The notes beneath the pieces were generated by a model. That model was given only the letters and a program-made list of their open reading frames with translations, did no database searches and was not told the DNA's origin. Below, piece after piece: positions 1 to 6,740 of a DNA stretch of 10,574 bases. Every line of letters starts with the position of its first letter. The first letter of the stretch is position 1. The DNA comes from Candidatus Komeilibacteria bacterium RIFCSPHIGHO2_01_FULL_52_14. GTDB taxonomy: Bacteria > Patescibacteriota > Patescibacteriia > UBA1558 > 2-01-FULL-52-15. The stretch lies in NCBI GenBank assembly GCA_001818365.1, contig MHKK01000018.1:1-10574 (forward strand), given 5' to 3'. The translations under genes and the position numbers were made by a program.

Positions 1-565
1 TCGTCCCGAAGTCATTGATCTTCTGCAACAGATCGATGATCTCCCGGCTGGTGATTGCGTCAAGATTACCGGTTGGCTCATCCGCCATCAGCAGCTTGGG
101 TCGGTGGACGAGACTTCGGGCGATCGCGACGCGCTGCTGCTCGCCGCCGGAGAGCTGGTTTGGGTACTGGTGGGCCTGATCGCGTAAACTGACGAGGCCG
201 AGCACCTGATGAACGACTTTGTCGATCTCGCGCCGTTTATGACCTGAGACCTCAAGTGCGAATCGAATGTTTTCGAATGCCGTTTTTTTTGGTAGCAGTT
301 TGAAATCCTGAAAAATAACGCCGATCTGCTTTCGCAATACGGGAATTTCCCGTTTCTTGATGTGCGTGATGTTCCATCCGCCGATTACGATCTCCCCCTC
401 TGTCGGCCGCTCCTCCGCCATGAGAAGTTTCACGAGTGTCGACTTGCCGCAACCGCTCTGGCCCACAATCGATACGAATTCACCCGGCTCAACGTCAAGC
501 GTTACGTCTTTGATGGCAACGGTACTGGGTGGGTATACCTTCGTAAGATTTTTAAGATGTATCAT
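1..565 (-). CDS. ftsE: Cell-division ABC transporter ATP-binding protein FtsE (3' part cut by window edge)
   Basis: This is the cytoplasmic ATPase of the FtsEX complex, which couples ATP hydrolysis through FtsX to peptidoglycan hydrolases at the septum. The visible 188 residues show, in order, Walker A GQSGCGKST (35-43), the Q-loop in FQDFKLLP (85-92), the ABC signature LSGGEQQR (138-145) and Walker B with D-loop start LLMADEPTGNLD (158-169). The phrase FQDFKLLPKKTAFENI followed by FALEVSG is typical of FtsE rather than of LolD or MacB ATPases. The switch histidine and the last 30 to 40 residues lie beyond position 1. The start ATG at 565 forms an ATGA overlap with the stop of the RlpA-like gene, which suggests translational coupling. 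No Shine-Dalgarno motif is visible. ftsX would be expected next, outside the window, and its presence would settle FtsE against a generic ABC ATPase. Confidence 0.9.
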   Translation of the reverse strand, partial: MIHLKNLTKVYPPSTVAIKDVTLDVEPGEFVSIVGQSGCGKSTLVKLLMAEERPTEGEIVIGGWNITHIKKREIPVLRKQIGVIFQDFKLLPKKTAFENIRFALEVSGHKRREIDKVVHQVLGLVSLRDQAHQYPNQLSGGEQQRVAIARSLVHRPKLLMADEPTGNLDAITSREIIDLLQKINDFGT

Positions 566-1542
566 GGGGTTCGTATCAGTTCTGTTTTGACATAGATAAG
601 GCCTGCGCGGAGAGCACCGATTACCTTGAACGCATACGCATCGAGATCGATGAGACGCCCGGTCCAGGGTTCCGGCCCGTAATCATTGATTCTAACGGTA
701 ACGCTCTTATTGCTTTTCAGACGCGTTACACGCACTGTTGCGCCTTTCGGGTAAATGGTTGAAGCTGCACAGAGGCAGCGTTTGAAGGAATACCAACTTG
801 CGATTCCGTCGCGAGCCTGCTCGCTTCCCAGGATTCCCACATAGCGCACCGGTGCGGTAAGGGTTCCCGTAAGAACCCTGGCTTCGACATCGTTGTAGCT
901 CTCCAGTGCCTTCCATGAGTGGCCGACAGGGTCGTATGCGTACAGGGCACGGCTCATGCCGGCAGAATCAGTATACGGTATTTTAATGCGAAAAGGAACA
1001 GAATCAATGGCGCTCTGTCGGTAGTCAAGTGTATAGAGTGGCGTCACAAGCTGCAGACCTGTTGGTAGAATCGGGACAAGCGGATCTTTCATGAAAAAAA
1101 ACGCAGCGTTCGCACGATTGACTCCTCCTTGCGCAGCTTCTACCTCATTTGTTGCGATCGGCTCGGATTGGCTGGATATCGTGAACGAAGTTGCTTCGAT
1201 AAAATAGCGCGTCGAAGTCTCCGTCGAAGAAATCATGACAAGGGGAATCGACGTAGTGGCACTCGATGCAGTCCAGTGTCGTCGCTCGGACAGCGGTCGT
1301 GTATCGGTAAGGGTAAAACGGGCAATCAGCGAGCGCGGGAGAACGGTGACGGTTGCACGACCGTCTGCGTCTGGTATGACTTCAAGGAATGCATGCGTTC
1401 TGTGGCCGCTGACCGATTCAAGTGCTACAAAAGAGTGTTGACGAAAGAGTTGAATCAGATTATGCTCTGACAGGGTTACGTCATAAATTTCCGCGTGCGC
1501 ATGACCGATCGTACCGAGCAGCACGCCGACAACAATACTCAT
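562..1542 (-). CDS. Exported protein with C-terminal RlpA-like double-psi beta-barrel domain
   Basis: A protein of 326 residues. The N-terminus is a hydrophobic stretch ending in GHAHA-E, a plausible signal peptide cut near residue 17. Residues about 20-240 are a beta-rich region of unknown family, including a segment around PFRIKIPY and LYAYDPVGHSWKAL that looks like an Ig-like or ZU5-like fold (inference). Residues 245-322 match the RlpA barrel: GIASWYSF, PKGATVRVTRL, VTVRINDYGPE, RLIDLDAYAF. RlpA proteins act on peptidoglycan at septa, cleaving naked glycans in Pseudomonas. The conserved Asp is present (287), but the loop with the conserved His is shortened to a Cys-x-Cys segment (RCLCAAS), so activity is uncertain. 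The open frame continues upstream to 1827, but that part is antisense tRNA and the end of another gene, so I chose the ATG at 1542. Its n-region has no basic residue; a CTG at 1554 would add one Arg. The stop overlaps the ftsE start by four bases. Confidence 0.82.
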   Translation of the reverse strand: MSIVVGVLLGTIGHAHAEIYDVTLSEHNLIQLFRQHSFVALESVSGHRTHAFLEVIPDADGRATVTVLPRSLIARFTLTDTRPLSERRHWTASSATTSIPLVMISSTETSTRYFIEATSFTISSQSEPIATNEVEAAQGGVNRANAAFFFMKDPLVPILPTGLQLVTPLYTLDYRQSAIDSVPFRIKIPYTDSAGMSRALYAYDPVGHSWKALESYNDVEARVLTGTLTAPVRYVGILGSEQARDGIASWYSFKRCLCAASTIYPKGATVRVTRLKSNKSVTVRINDYGPEPWTGRLIDLDAYAFKVIGALRAGLIYVKTELIRTP

Positions 1543-1568
1543 ACCCGCACGCAGAGCCCATTTCGCGC

Positions 1569-1644
1569 GCCGCTGTAGCTCAGATGGTAGAGCGACGGTA
1601 TCGTAAACCGTAGGTCGTGGGTTCGATTCCCACCGGCGGCTCCA
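1569..1644 (+). tRNA. tRNA-Thr, anticodon CGT
   Basis: A full cloverleaf of 76 bases can be folded by hand. The acceptor stem GCCGCTG pairs with CGGCGGC with one G-T wobble. The D arm is GCTC/GAGC with loop AGATGGTA. The anticodon stem is ACGGT/ACCGT with the seven-base loop ATCGTAA, giving anticodon CGT, which reads the threonine codon ACG. The variable loop is AGGTC, and the T arm is GTGGG/CCCAC with loop TTCGATT. The discriminator base is T and the CCA end is encoded. It is on the plus strand, opposite to all neighbouring genes, between the parvulin-like gene and the RlpA-like gene. A protein frame reading through its complement gives the tell-tale peptide ESNPRPTVYDTVALPSELQ, which is a translation artefact. 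Confidence 0.97.
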
Positions 1645-1645
1645 C

Positions 1646-1675
1646 AAAGCGTCACGATGCAAGTGCGCTTTTTTT
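1646..1675 (+). terminator. Rho-independent terminator of the tRNA-Thr gene
   Basis: Immediately after the CCA end, AAAGCG-T-CAC (1646-1655, one bulged T) pairs with GTGCGCTTT (1663-1671) around the loop GATGCAA. Seven T residues (1669-1675) follow the GC-rich part, three of them paired with the leading A residues. This is a classical intrinsic terminator for plus-strand transcription. On the opposite strand the stem is followed by only three T residues, so it should not stop minus-strand transcripts strongly. The structure overlaps the last eight codons and stop of the converging parvulin-like gene. Confidence 0.75.
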
Positions 1676-2482
1676 AACATAGAGCAGTATCGGGTGGTTT
1701 GATGCATATTGATCGTATACCGCGGCAAAGGGGTTTGCCTGAACGTAGTATTCGTAGGTTTGCCATACTTCCTGCGGATCGATGAAATGTTTGACGATCT
1801 TGTAGAGATAGTATCCGTCATGCTCAATGACGATCGGCGTCACTTCTCCATCCGTTAGAGCCCGAAAAATCTGAAGGTGTTCGGGACCAAGATCGGTTGC
1901 AGCGATGAGGGTTTCCGAGCCCGAAACTGCCGTTGTCGCTCCTGTTCCGTCAAAAGGTTCGGAGCTTGTGTCCGCGATAAGCTGCATGCGCAACTGACTA
2001 GCCTTGTCGAATGCGGGGTTGGGTTGGCCAAGAAAAATATCCACCAACCTGTCCTTCAAGAGCAGCGTTCGTACAATGTGATCACGGACATACGCGCTTC
2101 GCAAAAAAGGATCGGATGTGGTCGCAGAGGCGATCATTTCCCGGTGATACAGGTCAAGCTCGTCTCCCGATATACGAACCCGGTATGTGGAAGCGAGTCG
2201 GGACGTAATATATTCATCCTGAAGACGCGCAAGAACTCCGTCTGCGATAGACGACGGAGACGCGTCGGAACCGATTATTCGTTTGACGGCATCGTATTCG
2301 CGGAAAAATTCTCGAAAGCCGATTCGGTGATCGGCCACGCGGGCGACGGGAATATTAAGGGTTTTACCCAACATGATGGCACCGTCGGACCAACGTGGTG
2401 CACGATATATCGTCACGATCGCGAGTACGCAAAGAATTCCTCCTACGATCCCGGTTATAGATGCAAGTCGTCGTATTTTCAT
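1652..2482 (-). CDS. Membrane-anchored SurA/parvulin-like protein, probably degenerate
   Basis: A protein of 276 residues with one N-terminal membrane helix (about residues 6-26, after MKIRR) and the rest predicted outside the membrane. Residues 45-150 form a charged helical region like the N-terminal chaperone part of SurA/PrsA proteins. Residues 160-232 loosely follow a PpiC rotamase domain: the clearest match is the closing part, FRALTDGEVTPIVIEHDGYY followed by LYKIVKHF, like the family pattern in which a Gly-Glu-Val turn precedes a Gly-Tyr-hydrophobic strand. The opening histidine motif of active parvulins is not recognisable, so it may be a chaperone rather than an isomerase (inference). 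A C-terminal extension of about 45 residues follows. The ATG at 2482 makes an ATGA overlap with the upstream FtsB-like gene. An in-frame GTG at 2506 would add eight residues and has a weak, closely spaced AGGA. The neighbours suggest a role in maturing envelope or division proteins. Confidence 0.65.
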   Translation of the reverse strand: MKIRRLASITGIVGGILCVLAIVTIYRAPRWSDGAIMLGKTLNIPVARVADHRIGFREFFREYDAVKRIIGSDASPSSIADGVLARLQDEYITSRLASTYRVRISGDELDLYHREMIASATTSDPFLRSAYVRDHIVRTLLLKDRLVDIFLGQPNPAFDKASQLRMQLIADTSSEPFDGTGATTAVSGSETLIAATDLGPEHLQIFRALTDGEVTPIVIEHDGYYLYKIVKHFIDPQEVWQTYEYYVQANPFAAVYDQYASNHPILLYVKKSALAS

Positions 2483-2838
2483 TTTGAATCGAAGAAATAT
2501 CGCCACCAGTCCTGTACGAATGTTTGCGGAAGATGCTGCAGTTGAGAATCGCCTGCCGTTGCAGGATTGATTACAACGACCCGCTCACCCTCGCGTACAC
2601 GGTTGAGCTTATCGCGTGCTTCGCTCTCGATAAACGAATCCGTCGAAAGCTTGGAGATCATTTGCGACAAGCTGTTTCGCTCAGAGCGGAGCTCCGCAGT
2701 CCTCCTTTGGATGTCTGAGATCTCTCTATCGATGCTCATTCGCCGGCTGATCTCGGTTGACAGCCGAAAACCCGCTATGAGTGCGACGATACACAGCAAG
2801 AGAAGGACTATTTTGGACTGTAACAGAGATCGCATCAT
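2479..2838 (-). CDS. FtsB/DivIC-like septum formation initiator protein
   Basis: A bitopic membrane protein of 119 residues. A short cytoplasmic start is followed by a membrane helix (about residues 10-27), a coiled-coil stretch rich in Glu, Arg, Ser and Leu (about 28-66) and the family end motif SFIESEARDKLNRVREGERV (68-87). This layout matches FtsB/DivIC, which links FtsL and FtsQ in the divisome and activates septal peptidoglycan synthesis. A further tail ends in WWRYFF plus three residues; Trp-rich tails of this sort occur in candidate phyla radiation members of the family (from memory). FtsB and DivIC cannot be told apart from sequence alone, so no symbol is given. The first ATG at 2838 overlaps the stop of the PH-domain gene as ATGA, and the stop overlaps the next start in the same way, so three genes appear translationally coupled. 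A second ATG at 2835 is possible. Confidence 0.85.
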   Translation of the reverse strand: MMRSLLQSKIVLLLLCIVALIAGFRLSTEISRRMSIDREISDIQRRTAELRSERNSLSQMISKLSTDSFIESEARDKLNRVREGERVVVINPATAGDSQLQHLPQTFVQDWWRYFFDSK

Positions 2839-3293
2839 GCATTTACCGCGTATATTCGTTCGCGAAGTACCCGAATGAATGCTTCTGGCTCGCTGATATT
2901 ATATAAAAAAAGCGACCTGTGCGTAAGGGCTATAATGACCGAAGATCGATTCCGTTTCACGTCTGCAACTTCGCTGAGCGGTACACGCCATAGTGCTCGT
3001 GCGCCGTCATCAGTGTATTTTACGATTGCGGTTGCCGTAATGACGTAGTTCGCTCCGCGGATTCTCTGAAGTGCAAAAAAGACAAGCAGTACGATAAGAG
3101 ATGACCAGAGCGCAATTCCTGCTGTCCTCGCCTTCAAAAAAAGAGGGAGCGAAAAGAAAACGAGAACCGCGGCTCCTGCCAAAATCAAGCGATACCTGCG
3201 CGATGCAAAAGCGCGGGACACGTGGTATACGCGTTCATCGGCGTTGATTTTTGCGGAACTTTCATTCATACTGGTTTCATGAAACGACGTCAT
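2835..3293 (-). CDS. Two-helix membrane protein with bacterial PH-like domain
   Basis: A protein of 152 residues. A polar N-terminus precedes two closely spaced membrane helices (about residues 35-53 and 58-76), followed directly by a small domain (80-148) containing NYVITATAIVKYTDDG, then LWRVPLSEVADVKRNRSS, then SLFLYNISEPEAFIRVL. This is the usual pattern of bacterial PH (bPH, YdbT/DUF304-like) proteins: a helix hairpin, an 'x-Y-x-I-T' entry strand, a linker 'I-x-L-x-x-I' and a final helix. The function of the family is unknown. An alternative start at ATG 3269 would remove eight residues and the overlap with a divergent small frame. No ribosome binding site is visible at either. Its stop overlaps the FtsB-like start, which ties it to the division genes. 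Confidence 0.68.
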   Translation of the reverse strand: MTSFHETSMNESSAKINADERVYHVSRAFASRRYRLILAGAAVLVFFSLPLFLKARTAGIALWSSLIVLLVFFALQRIRGANYVITATAIVKYTDDGARALWRVPLSEVADVKRNRSSVIIALTHRSLFLYNISEPEAFIRVLRERIYAVNA

Positions 3294-3395
3294 AGAAACA
3301 ACATGCTCAAGGTCGGCTGGATCGCCATTTCGATTATGGTCATCCTCTCCATGCTTGTTTTTTCAGCCGGGCTATTTCAATTTACTCCTTCTTAA
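3279..3395 (+). CDS. Possible 38-residue single-pass membrane protein (small ORF)
   Basis: On the plus strand, opposite to the flanking genes, an ATG at 3279 opens 38 codons ending in TAA. The peptide starts with a basic segment (MKRRHRNN), followed by one clean hydrophobic helix (about residues 10-33, LKVGWIAISI to VFSAGLF) and a short polar tail (QFTPS). Basic residues on the N-terminal side predict an inside-in start. It fills the 88-base gap between lepA and the PH-domain gene, overlapping the lepA 3' end by 14 bases and the annotated PH start by 15. Small proteins of this design (basic head, one helix) are common in Firmicutes (Prli42-like) and in candidate phyla bacteria, but I cannot assign a family. 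A second in-frame ATG at 3303 is an alternative start. There is no Shine-Dalgarno motif. It could be a chance frame. Confidence 0.45.
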   Translation: MKRRHRNNMLKVGWIAISIMVILSMLVFSAGLFQFTPS

Positions 3396-5163
3396 GAACG
3401 GCCAGAAACGCCTGTTGCGGTATTTTGACCGTCCCGTGCGAGGCCATGCGCTTCTTTCCTTTTTTCTGTTTCTCCAGGAGCTTTCTCTTTCTGGTGACAT
3501 CGCCTCCGTAAAGCTTTGCCGTTACGTCCTTGCGTAGTGCCGAGAGCCGTTCTGCGGCAACGACGGTACCTCCGACGGCAGCCTGAATTTTCAGAACAAA
3601 CTGTTGTTTCGGCAACACCTCTTTCAAGGCGTTGACGATCGCGCGACCCCGCTTGTGAGTTTCGTCGGTCGGTACGATGGTTGCGAGCGCGGGAACGGCT
3701 TCGTCAGCGATCCGGACGTCCATTTTTGATACCTTACACTGGCTGTACCCCTTAAATTCATAGGAATACGAGGCGTAACCGGAGGATAATTTTTTGATTC
3801 TGTCGTAGAAGTCGACAATGACGTTTGCAAGCGGTAAATCAGCCCGAACAATGACACGCCCGGCCTCAAGAAACTCGGTCCCGCTGAATTCGGCCCGAAC
3901 GGAACGCATATAGTCCATCAGAACGCCCAGATATTCTTTTGGCGTAATTAATTCAAGGCCGACAATGGGCTGCTCGACGCGTTCGATAGTACCAGGATCG
4001 GGAAACGACGCAGGCGAGGTGACGGTCTCGGGCTGGCCTGATCGTTTATAGACGTGATATGCGACCGTCGGGGCCGTAATGAGTATCGGCAAGCCGAACT
4101 CGCGTTTCAGGCGCTCCTGGAATATTTCAAGATGGAGCAAACCAAGAAACCCGCATCGAAAACCGAATCCGAAGATCTCCGAATGATCGGGCGTGTAATT
4201 GAGACTGGCATCGCTTAGTTTCAATTTTTCGACCGCCTGACGCAGTTTCTCGTATCCAGAACCTTCTTCGGCGAATATTCCGGCAAATACCATCGAGTTG
4301 GTTTCCTGATATCCCTTGAGCGCCGGTGTCGCCGTGTCGGTAGACCGCACAATCGTGTCACCGACCTTGGCCAGCGATATATCCTTGATATTCGTGATAA
4401 GGTACCCGATCTCACCGGCGGCGAGCTCCGAGGATTTTTCCCAGGATGGTTTGAAAAAACCGACTTCAAGAACTTCCGCTTTTATGCCGGCTTTCGCAAA
4501 ACGTATGGTATCGCCGGCCGCGAGTCGTCCAGAGAAGAGGCGCACGTAGATGACAACGCCCTTGTATTCGTTATATTGAGCGTCAAATATAAGGCCTTGC
4601 GGCATGTCAGAAACAGAAACAGGGGGCGGCGGTATCACCGCGGGTATCCTGTCCAGCAGGGCCTCAACGCCCTGTCCGGTCTTTGCCGAAAGTTGCAGAA
4701 TGTCGCTCTCGGCACACCCCAGCAGGTGTACGAGTTCGTGCGTGACCGTTGCAACATCAGCTGCCGGCAAATCGATCTTGTTGATGATAGGAACGACTGT
4801 CAGATTTTGCTCGATTGCTAAATAGAGGTTGGCAAGCGTCTGTGCTTCAACGCCTTGTGTTGCGTCTACAAGTAAGAGTGCGCCTTCAACGGCTGCCAGG
4901 GACCGGGAAACCTCATAGGTGAAATCAATATGGCCCGGCGTGTCGATCAGGTTGAATTCGTAGTCCTTCCAGCGCATGCGGACCGGCTGCAATTTAATCG
5001 TAATCCCCCGCTCGCGTTCAAGATCCATCGTATCGAGCAGCTGGTCGCGCATGTCCCTCGATGAAACCGTATGGGTTAATTCAATCATTCGATCGGCAAG
5101 CGTCGACTTACCGTGGTCGATATGCGCGATAATGCAGAAGTTTCTGATTGATGAAGGTGACAT
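3382..5163 (-). CDS. lepA: Elongation factor 4 (LepA), ribosome-associated GTPase
   Basis: A translational GTPase of 593 residues, close to the usual length of about 600. The GTPase signatures are all present: P-loop AHIDHGKS (13-20), switch I RGITI (52-56), DTPGH (74-78, with the catalytic His), NKID (128-131) and SAK (159-161). The beta-barrel domain follows. Then come the conserved FGFGFRCGFLGLLHLEI block and the LepA-specific C-terminal domain with KLYGGDVTRKRKLLEKQKKG and the closing phrase VKIPQQAFLAVLKKE. The C-terminal domain separates it from EF-G and BipA. EF4 binds the ribosome and affects translocation, initiation and subunit assembly. The ATG at 5163 lies five bases after the murJ stop, so the two are probably translated from one message; the pairing is likely a matter of operon layout rather than shared function. 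No terminator is visible in the 88 bases downstream. Confidence 0.98.
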   Translation of the reverse strand: MSPSSIRNFCIIAHIDHGKSTLADRMIELTHTVSSRDMRDQLLDTMDLERERGITIKLQPVRMRWKDYEFNLIDTPGHIDFTYEVSRSLAAVEGALLLVDATQGVEAQTLANLYLAIEQNLTVVPIINKIDLPAADVATVTHELVHLLGCAESDILQLSAKTGQGVEALLDRIPAVIPPPPVSVSDMPQGLIFDAQYNEYKGVVIYVRLFSGRLAAGDTIRFAKAGIKAEVLEVGFFKPSWEKSSELAAGEIGYLITNIKDISLAKVGDTIVRSTDTATPALKGYQETNSMVFAGIFAEEGSGYEKLRQAVEKLKLSDASLNYTPDHSEIFGFGFRCGFLGLLHLEIFQERLKREFGLPILITAPTVAYHVYKRSGQPETVTSPASFPDPGTIERVEQPIVGLELITPKEYLGVLMDYMRSVRAEFSGTEFLEAGRVIVRADLPLANVIVDFYDRIKKLSSGYASYSYEFKGYSQCKVSKMDVRIADEAVPALATIVPTDETHKRGRAIVNALKEVLPKQQFVLKIQAAVGGTVVAAERLSALRKDVTAKLYGGDVTRKRKLLEKQKKGKKRMASHGTVKIPQQAFLAVLKKE

Positions 5164-5168
5164 GTTTT

Positions 5169-6740
5169 CTACGTTCGAAATGTTCGTCTTAAAAAATTCC
5201 TGATTACCGCGGCTTCGTCAAAATTCAACAGCAGTGCGAGTGTCAGATACGTTATGATCCCGGCTGAGCCTGCAACGGTTCCGTGCAACAAGACGCCGAC
5301 AAAAGTTCGTGAAGCCAGAAGCACATCGGTTGCTTGCAGGGTGAAATGTACGATCGCCGCACTTACCAAACTGATGCTTAGTATTCTGCGGACGGCTCGG
5401 GCGATCTCATGATCATTCAGATCGCCGAGTTTGGCATGTAGAAATATAAAAAAGGCGAGCATCATCAGAAGATTCGCCGACGCGTCGGCAATGGCCAGAC
5501 CGATGAGGCCAAAATACCGGACCAGGAATAAAGCAAGACCGATCGTGATGCACATACCCGATATGCTGATGATCACCGGCGTACGCGTATCCTCGGCGGC
5601 GTAAAAAGCACGCGCCATAAGCGGGATCAGCCCTTGGGCGCTTATTGCAATCGCAAAATAACCCAACGTTTGCGCCGTCAGCAAGGTCGCATTCCAGTCG
5701 AACGATCCGCTCCCCAGAACAACCCGTACGATATGGGCGCGCAGGAGCAGTATGGTAAAAGATATCGGTATGAGAAAAAAAATAATCTGACGGAAACGGC
5801 GAGAAAAAATAGTTCGAAAGCGGGTGAGATCGTTTGCGGCAAGCGTTTGACTGAATGACGGGAATGTTGCAACGGCAAGAGAGATACCGAAGATACCGAT
5901 CGGAAAGCTTCGTAAATTATCGGCGTACATGAATATCGCCAAGTGACCGGCCGGAAGCGCGGAAGCAAGGATGAGTATGATGGTTTGATTGATTTGCGAG
6001 GCGGCAAGGCCGATCGCCCGAGGTATCATCAGAACGAATATCCGTTTCGCGGCGGCGGAGATCCGTATCACCGGCGCATACCGCCATCCTCTGACAAGTG
6101 ATTCGGCCAGTTGCACCCCAAAATGGAGTGCTGACCCGAGCACGACGCCGAATGATAACCCATAGATACCGAATATCGGGTACAGCAGCACGATACCGAA
6201 AATGATGCCGACGTTATAGACAGCAGAGCTCACCGCAAACGTAAAAAATTTATGCCAAGCGTTGAGAACGCCGCTCAGCACATTGCTCGCCGTAAAAAAA
6301 AGCAAACTGACCAGCATGATCCTCGTCATCGTTACCGTCAGCGCCATTTCCGAGGGCTGGAAGCCGGGCACAATGAGCGGCATCACTTGTGGAGCCAAGA
6401 CAACGAGCAGCGCCGCCAGAACTCCTATAACAAGTAACAGGATGTTGAGAATCGAGTTCGAAAGCTCAATTCCTGCCCTTCGATCGCTATTCCAGGTCTT
6501 CTGAAAAATCGGAATAAAGGCCGAGGTGAGAGCTCCGAGGACCAGTATGTTAAAGATAAAGTCAGGGATCCTGAATGAGGCAAAATAGATATCGGCGATG
6601 CGTGAGGCGCCAAAGTGTCCGGCAATCAGCCGGTCACGGAGAAAACCGAGAAGCTTGCTGACAACAGAAAACGCGGCTATAAGCAGAGCTCCTCCGCCTG
6701 CCGTAGACGAGATGCTACGTACGAGAGTTTGGAACCTCAT
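5169..6740 (-). CDS. murJ: Lipid II flippase MurJ (MviN family)
   Basis: A polytopic membrane protein of 523 residues, the usual size, with alternating hydrophobic segments consistent with 14 helices. MurJ moves the peptidoglycan precursor lipid II from the inner to the outer face of the membrane. The N-terminal family signature is clear: SVVSKLLGFLRDRLIAGHFG, then ADIYFASFRIPDFIFNILVLGALTSAFIP. Arg35, Arg37, Asp50 and Arg57 correspond to the charged residues lining the cavity of MurJ. PRAIGLAASQIN (240-251) holds the helix-8 arginine, and FYAAEDTRTPV is also typical. The ATG at 6740 overlaps the stop of the DUF4012 gene as ATGA. Context with a surface-polysaccharide glycosyltransferase and DUF4012 raises the possibility of related glycolipid substrates, but the match to MurJ rather than to other MOP flippases is strong. 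Confidence 0.95.
   Translation of the reverse strand: MRFQTLVRSISSTAGGGALLIAAFSVVSKLLGFLRDRLIAGHFGASRIADIYFASFRIPDFIFNILVLGALTSAFIPIFQKTWNSDRRAGIELSNSILNILLLVIGVLAALLVVLAPQVMPLIVPGFQPSEMALTVTMTRIMLVSLLFFTASNVLSGVLNAWHKFFTFAVSSAVYNVGIIFGIVLLYPIFGIYGLSFGVVLGSALHFGVQLAESLVRGWRYAPVIRISAAAKRIFVLMIPRAIGLAASQINQTIILILASALPAGHLAIFMYADNLRSFPIGIFGISLAVATFPSFSQTLAANDLTRFRTIFSRRFRQIIFFLIPISFTILLLRAHIVRVVLGSGSFDWNATLLTAQTLGYFAIAISAQGLIPLMARAFYAAEDTRTPVIISISGMCITIGLALFLVRYFGLIGLAIADASANLLMMLAFFIFLHAKLGDLNDHEIARAVRRILSISLVSAAIVHFTLQATDVLLASRTFVGVLLHGTVAGSAGIITYLTLALLLNFDEAAVIRNFLRRTFRT

Noticed and set aside
1543..1827. Upstream extension of the RlpA-like frame to a 421-residue protein
   Set aside because: The extra 95 codons run through the complement of the tRNA (giving the known artefact peptide ESNPRPTVYDTVALPSELQ) and then through the end of the parvulin-like gene in another frame.
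1877..2545. Plus-strand open frame of 222 codons
   Set aside because: It lies wholly opposite the parvulin-like and FtsB-like genes, is rich in Arg, Cys and Ser as expected of a shadow frame, and shows no domain or membrane pattern.
3294..3381. Terminator after lepA
   Set aside because: No hairpin followed by a T-run on the minus strand is visible in this gap; the short AGCCCGGCT inverted repeat is only three pairs and is followed by A residues.
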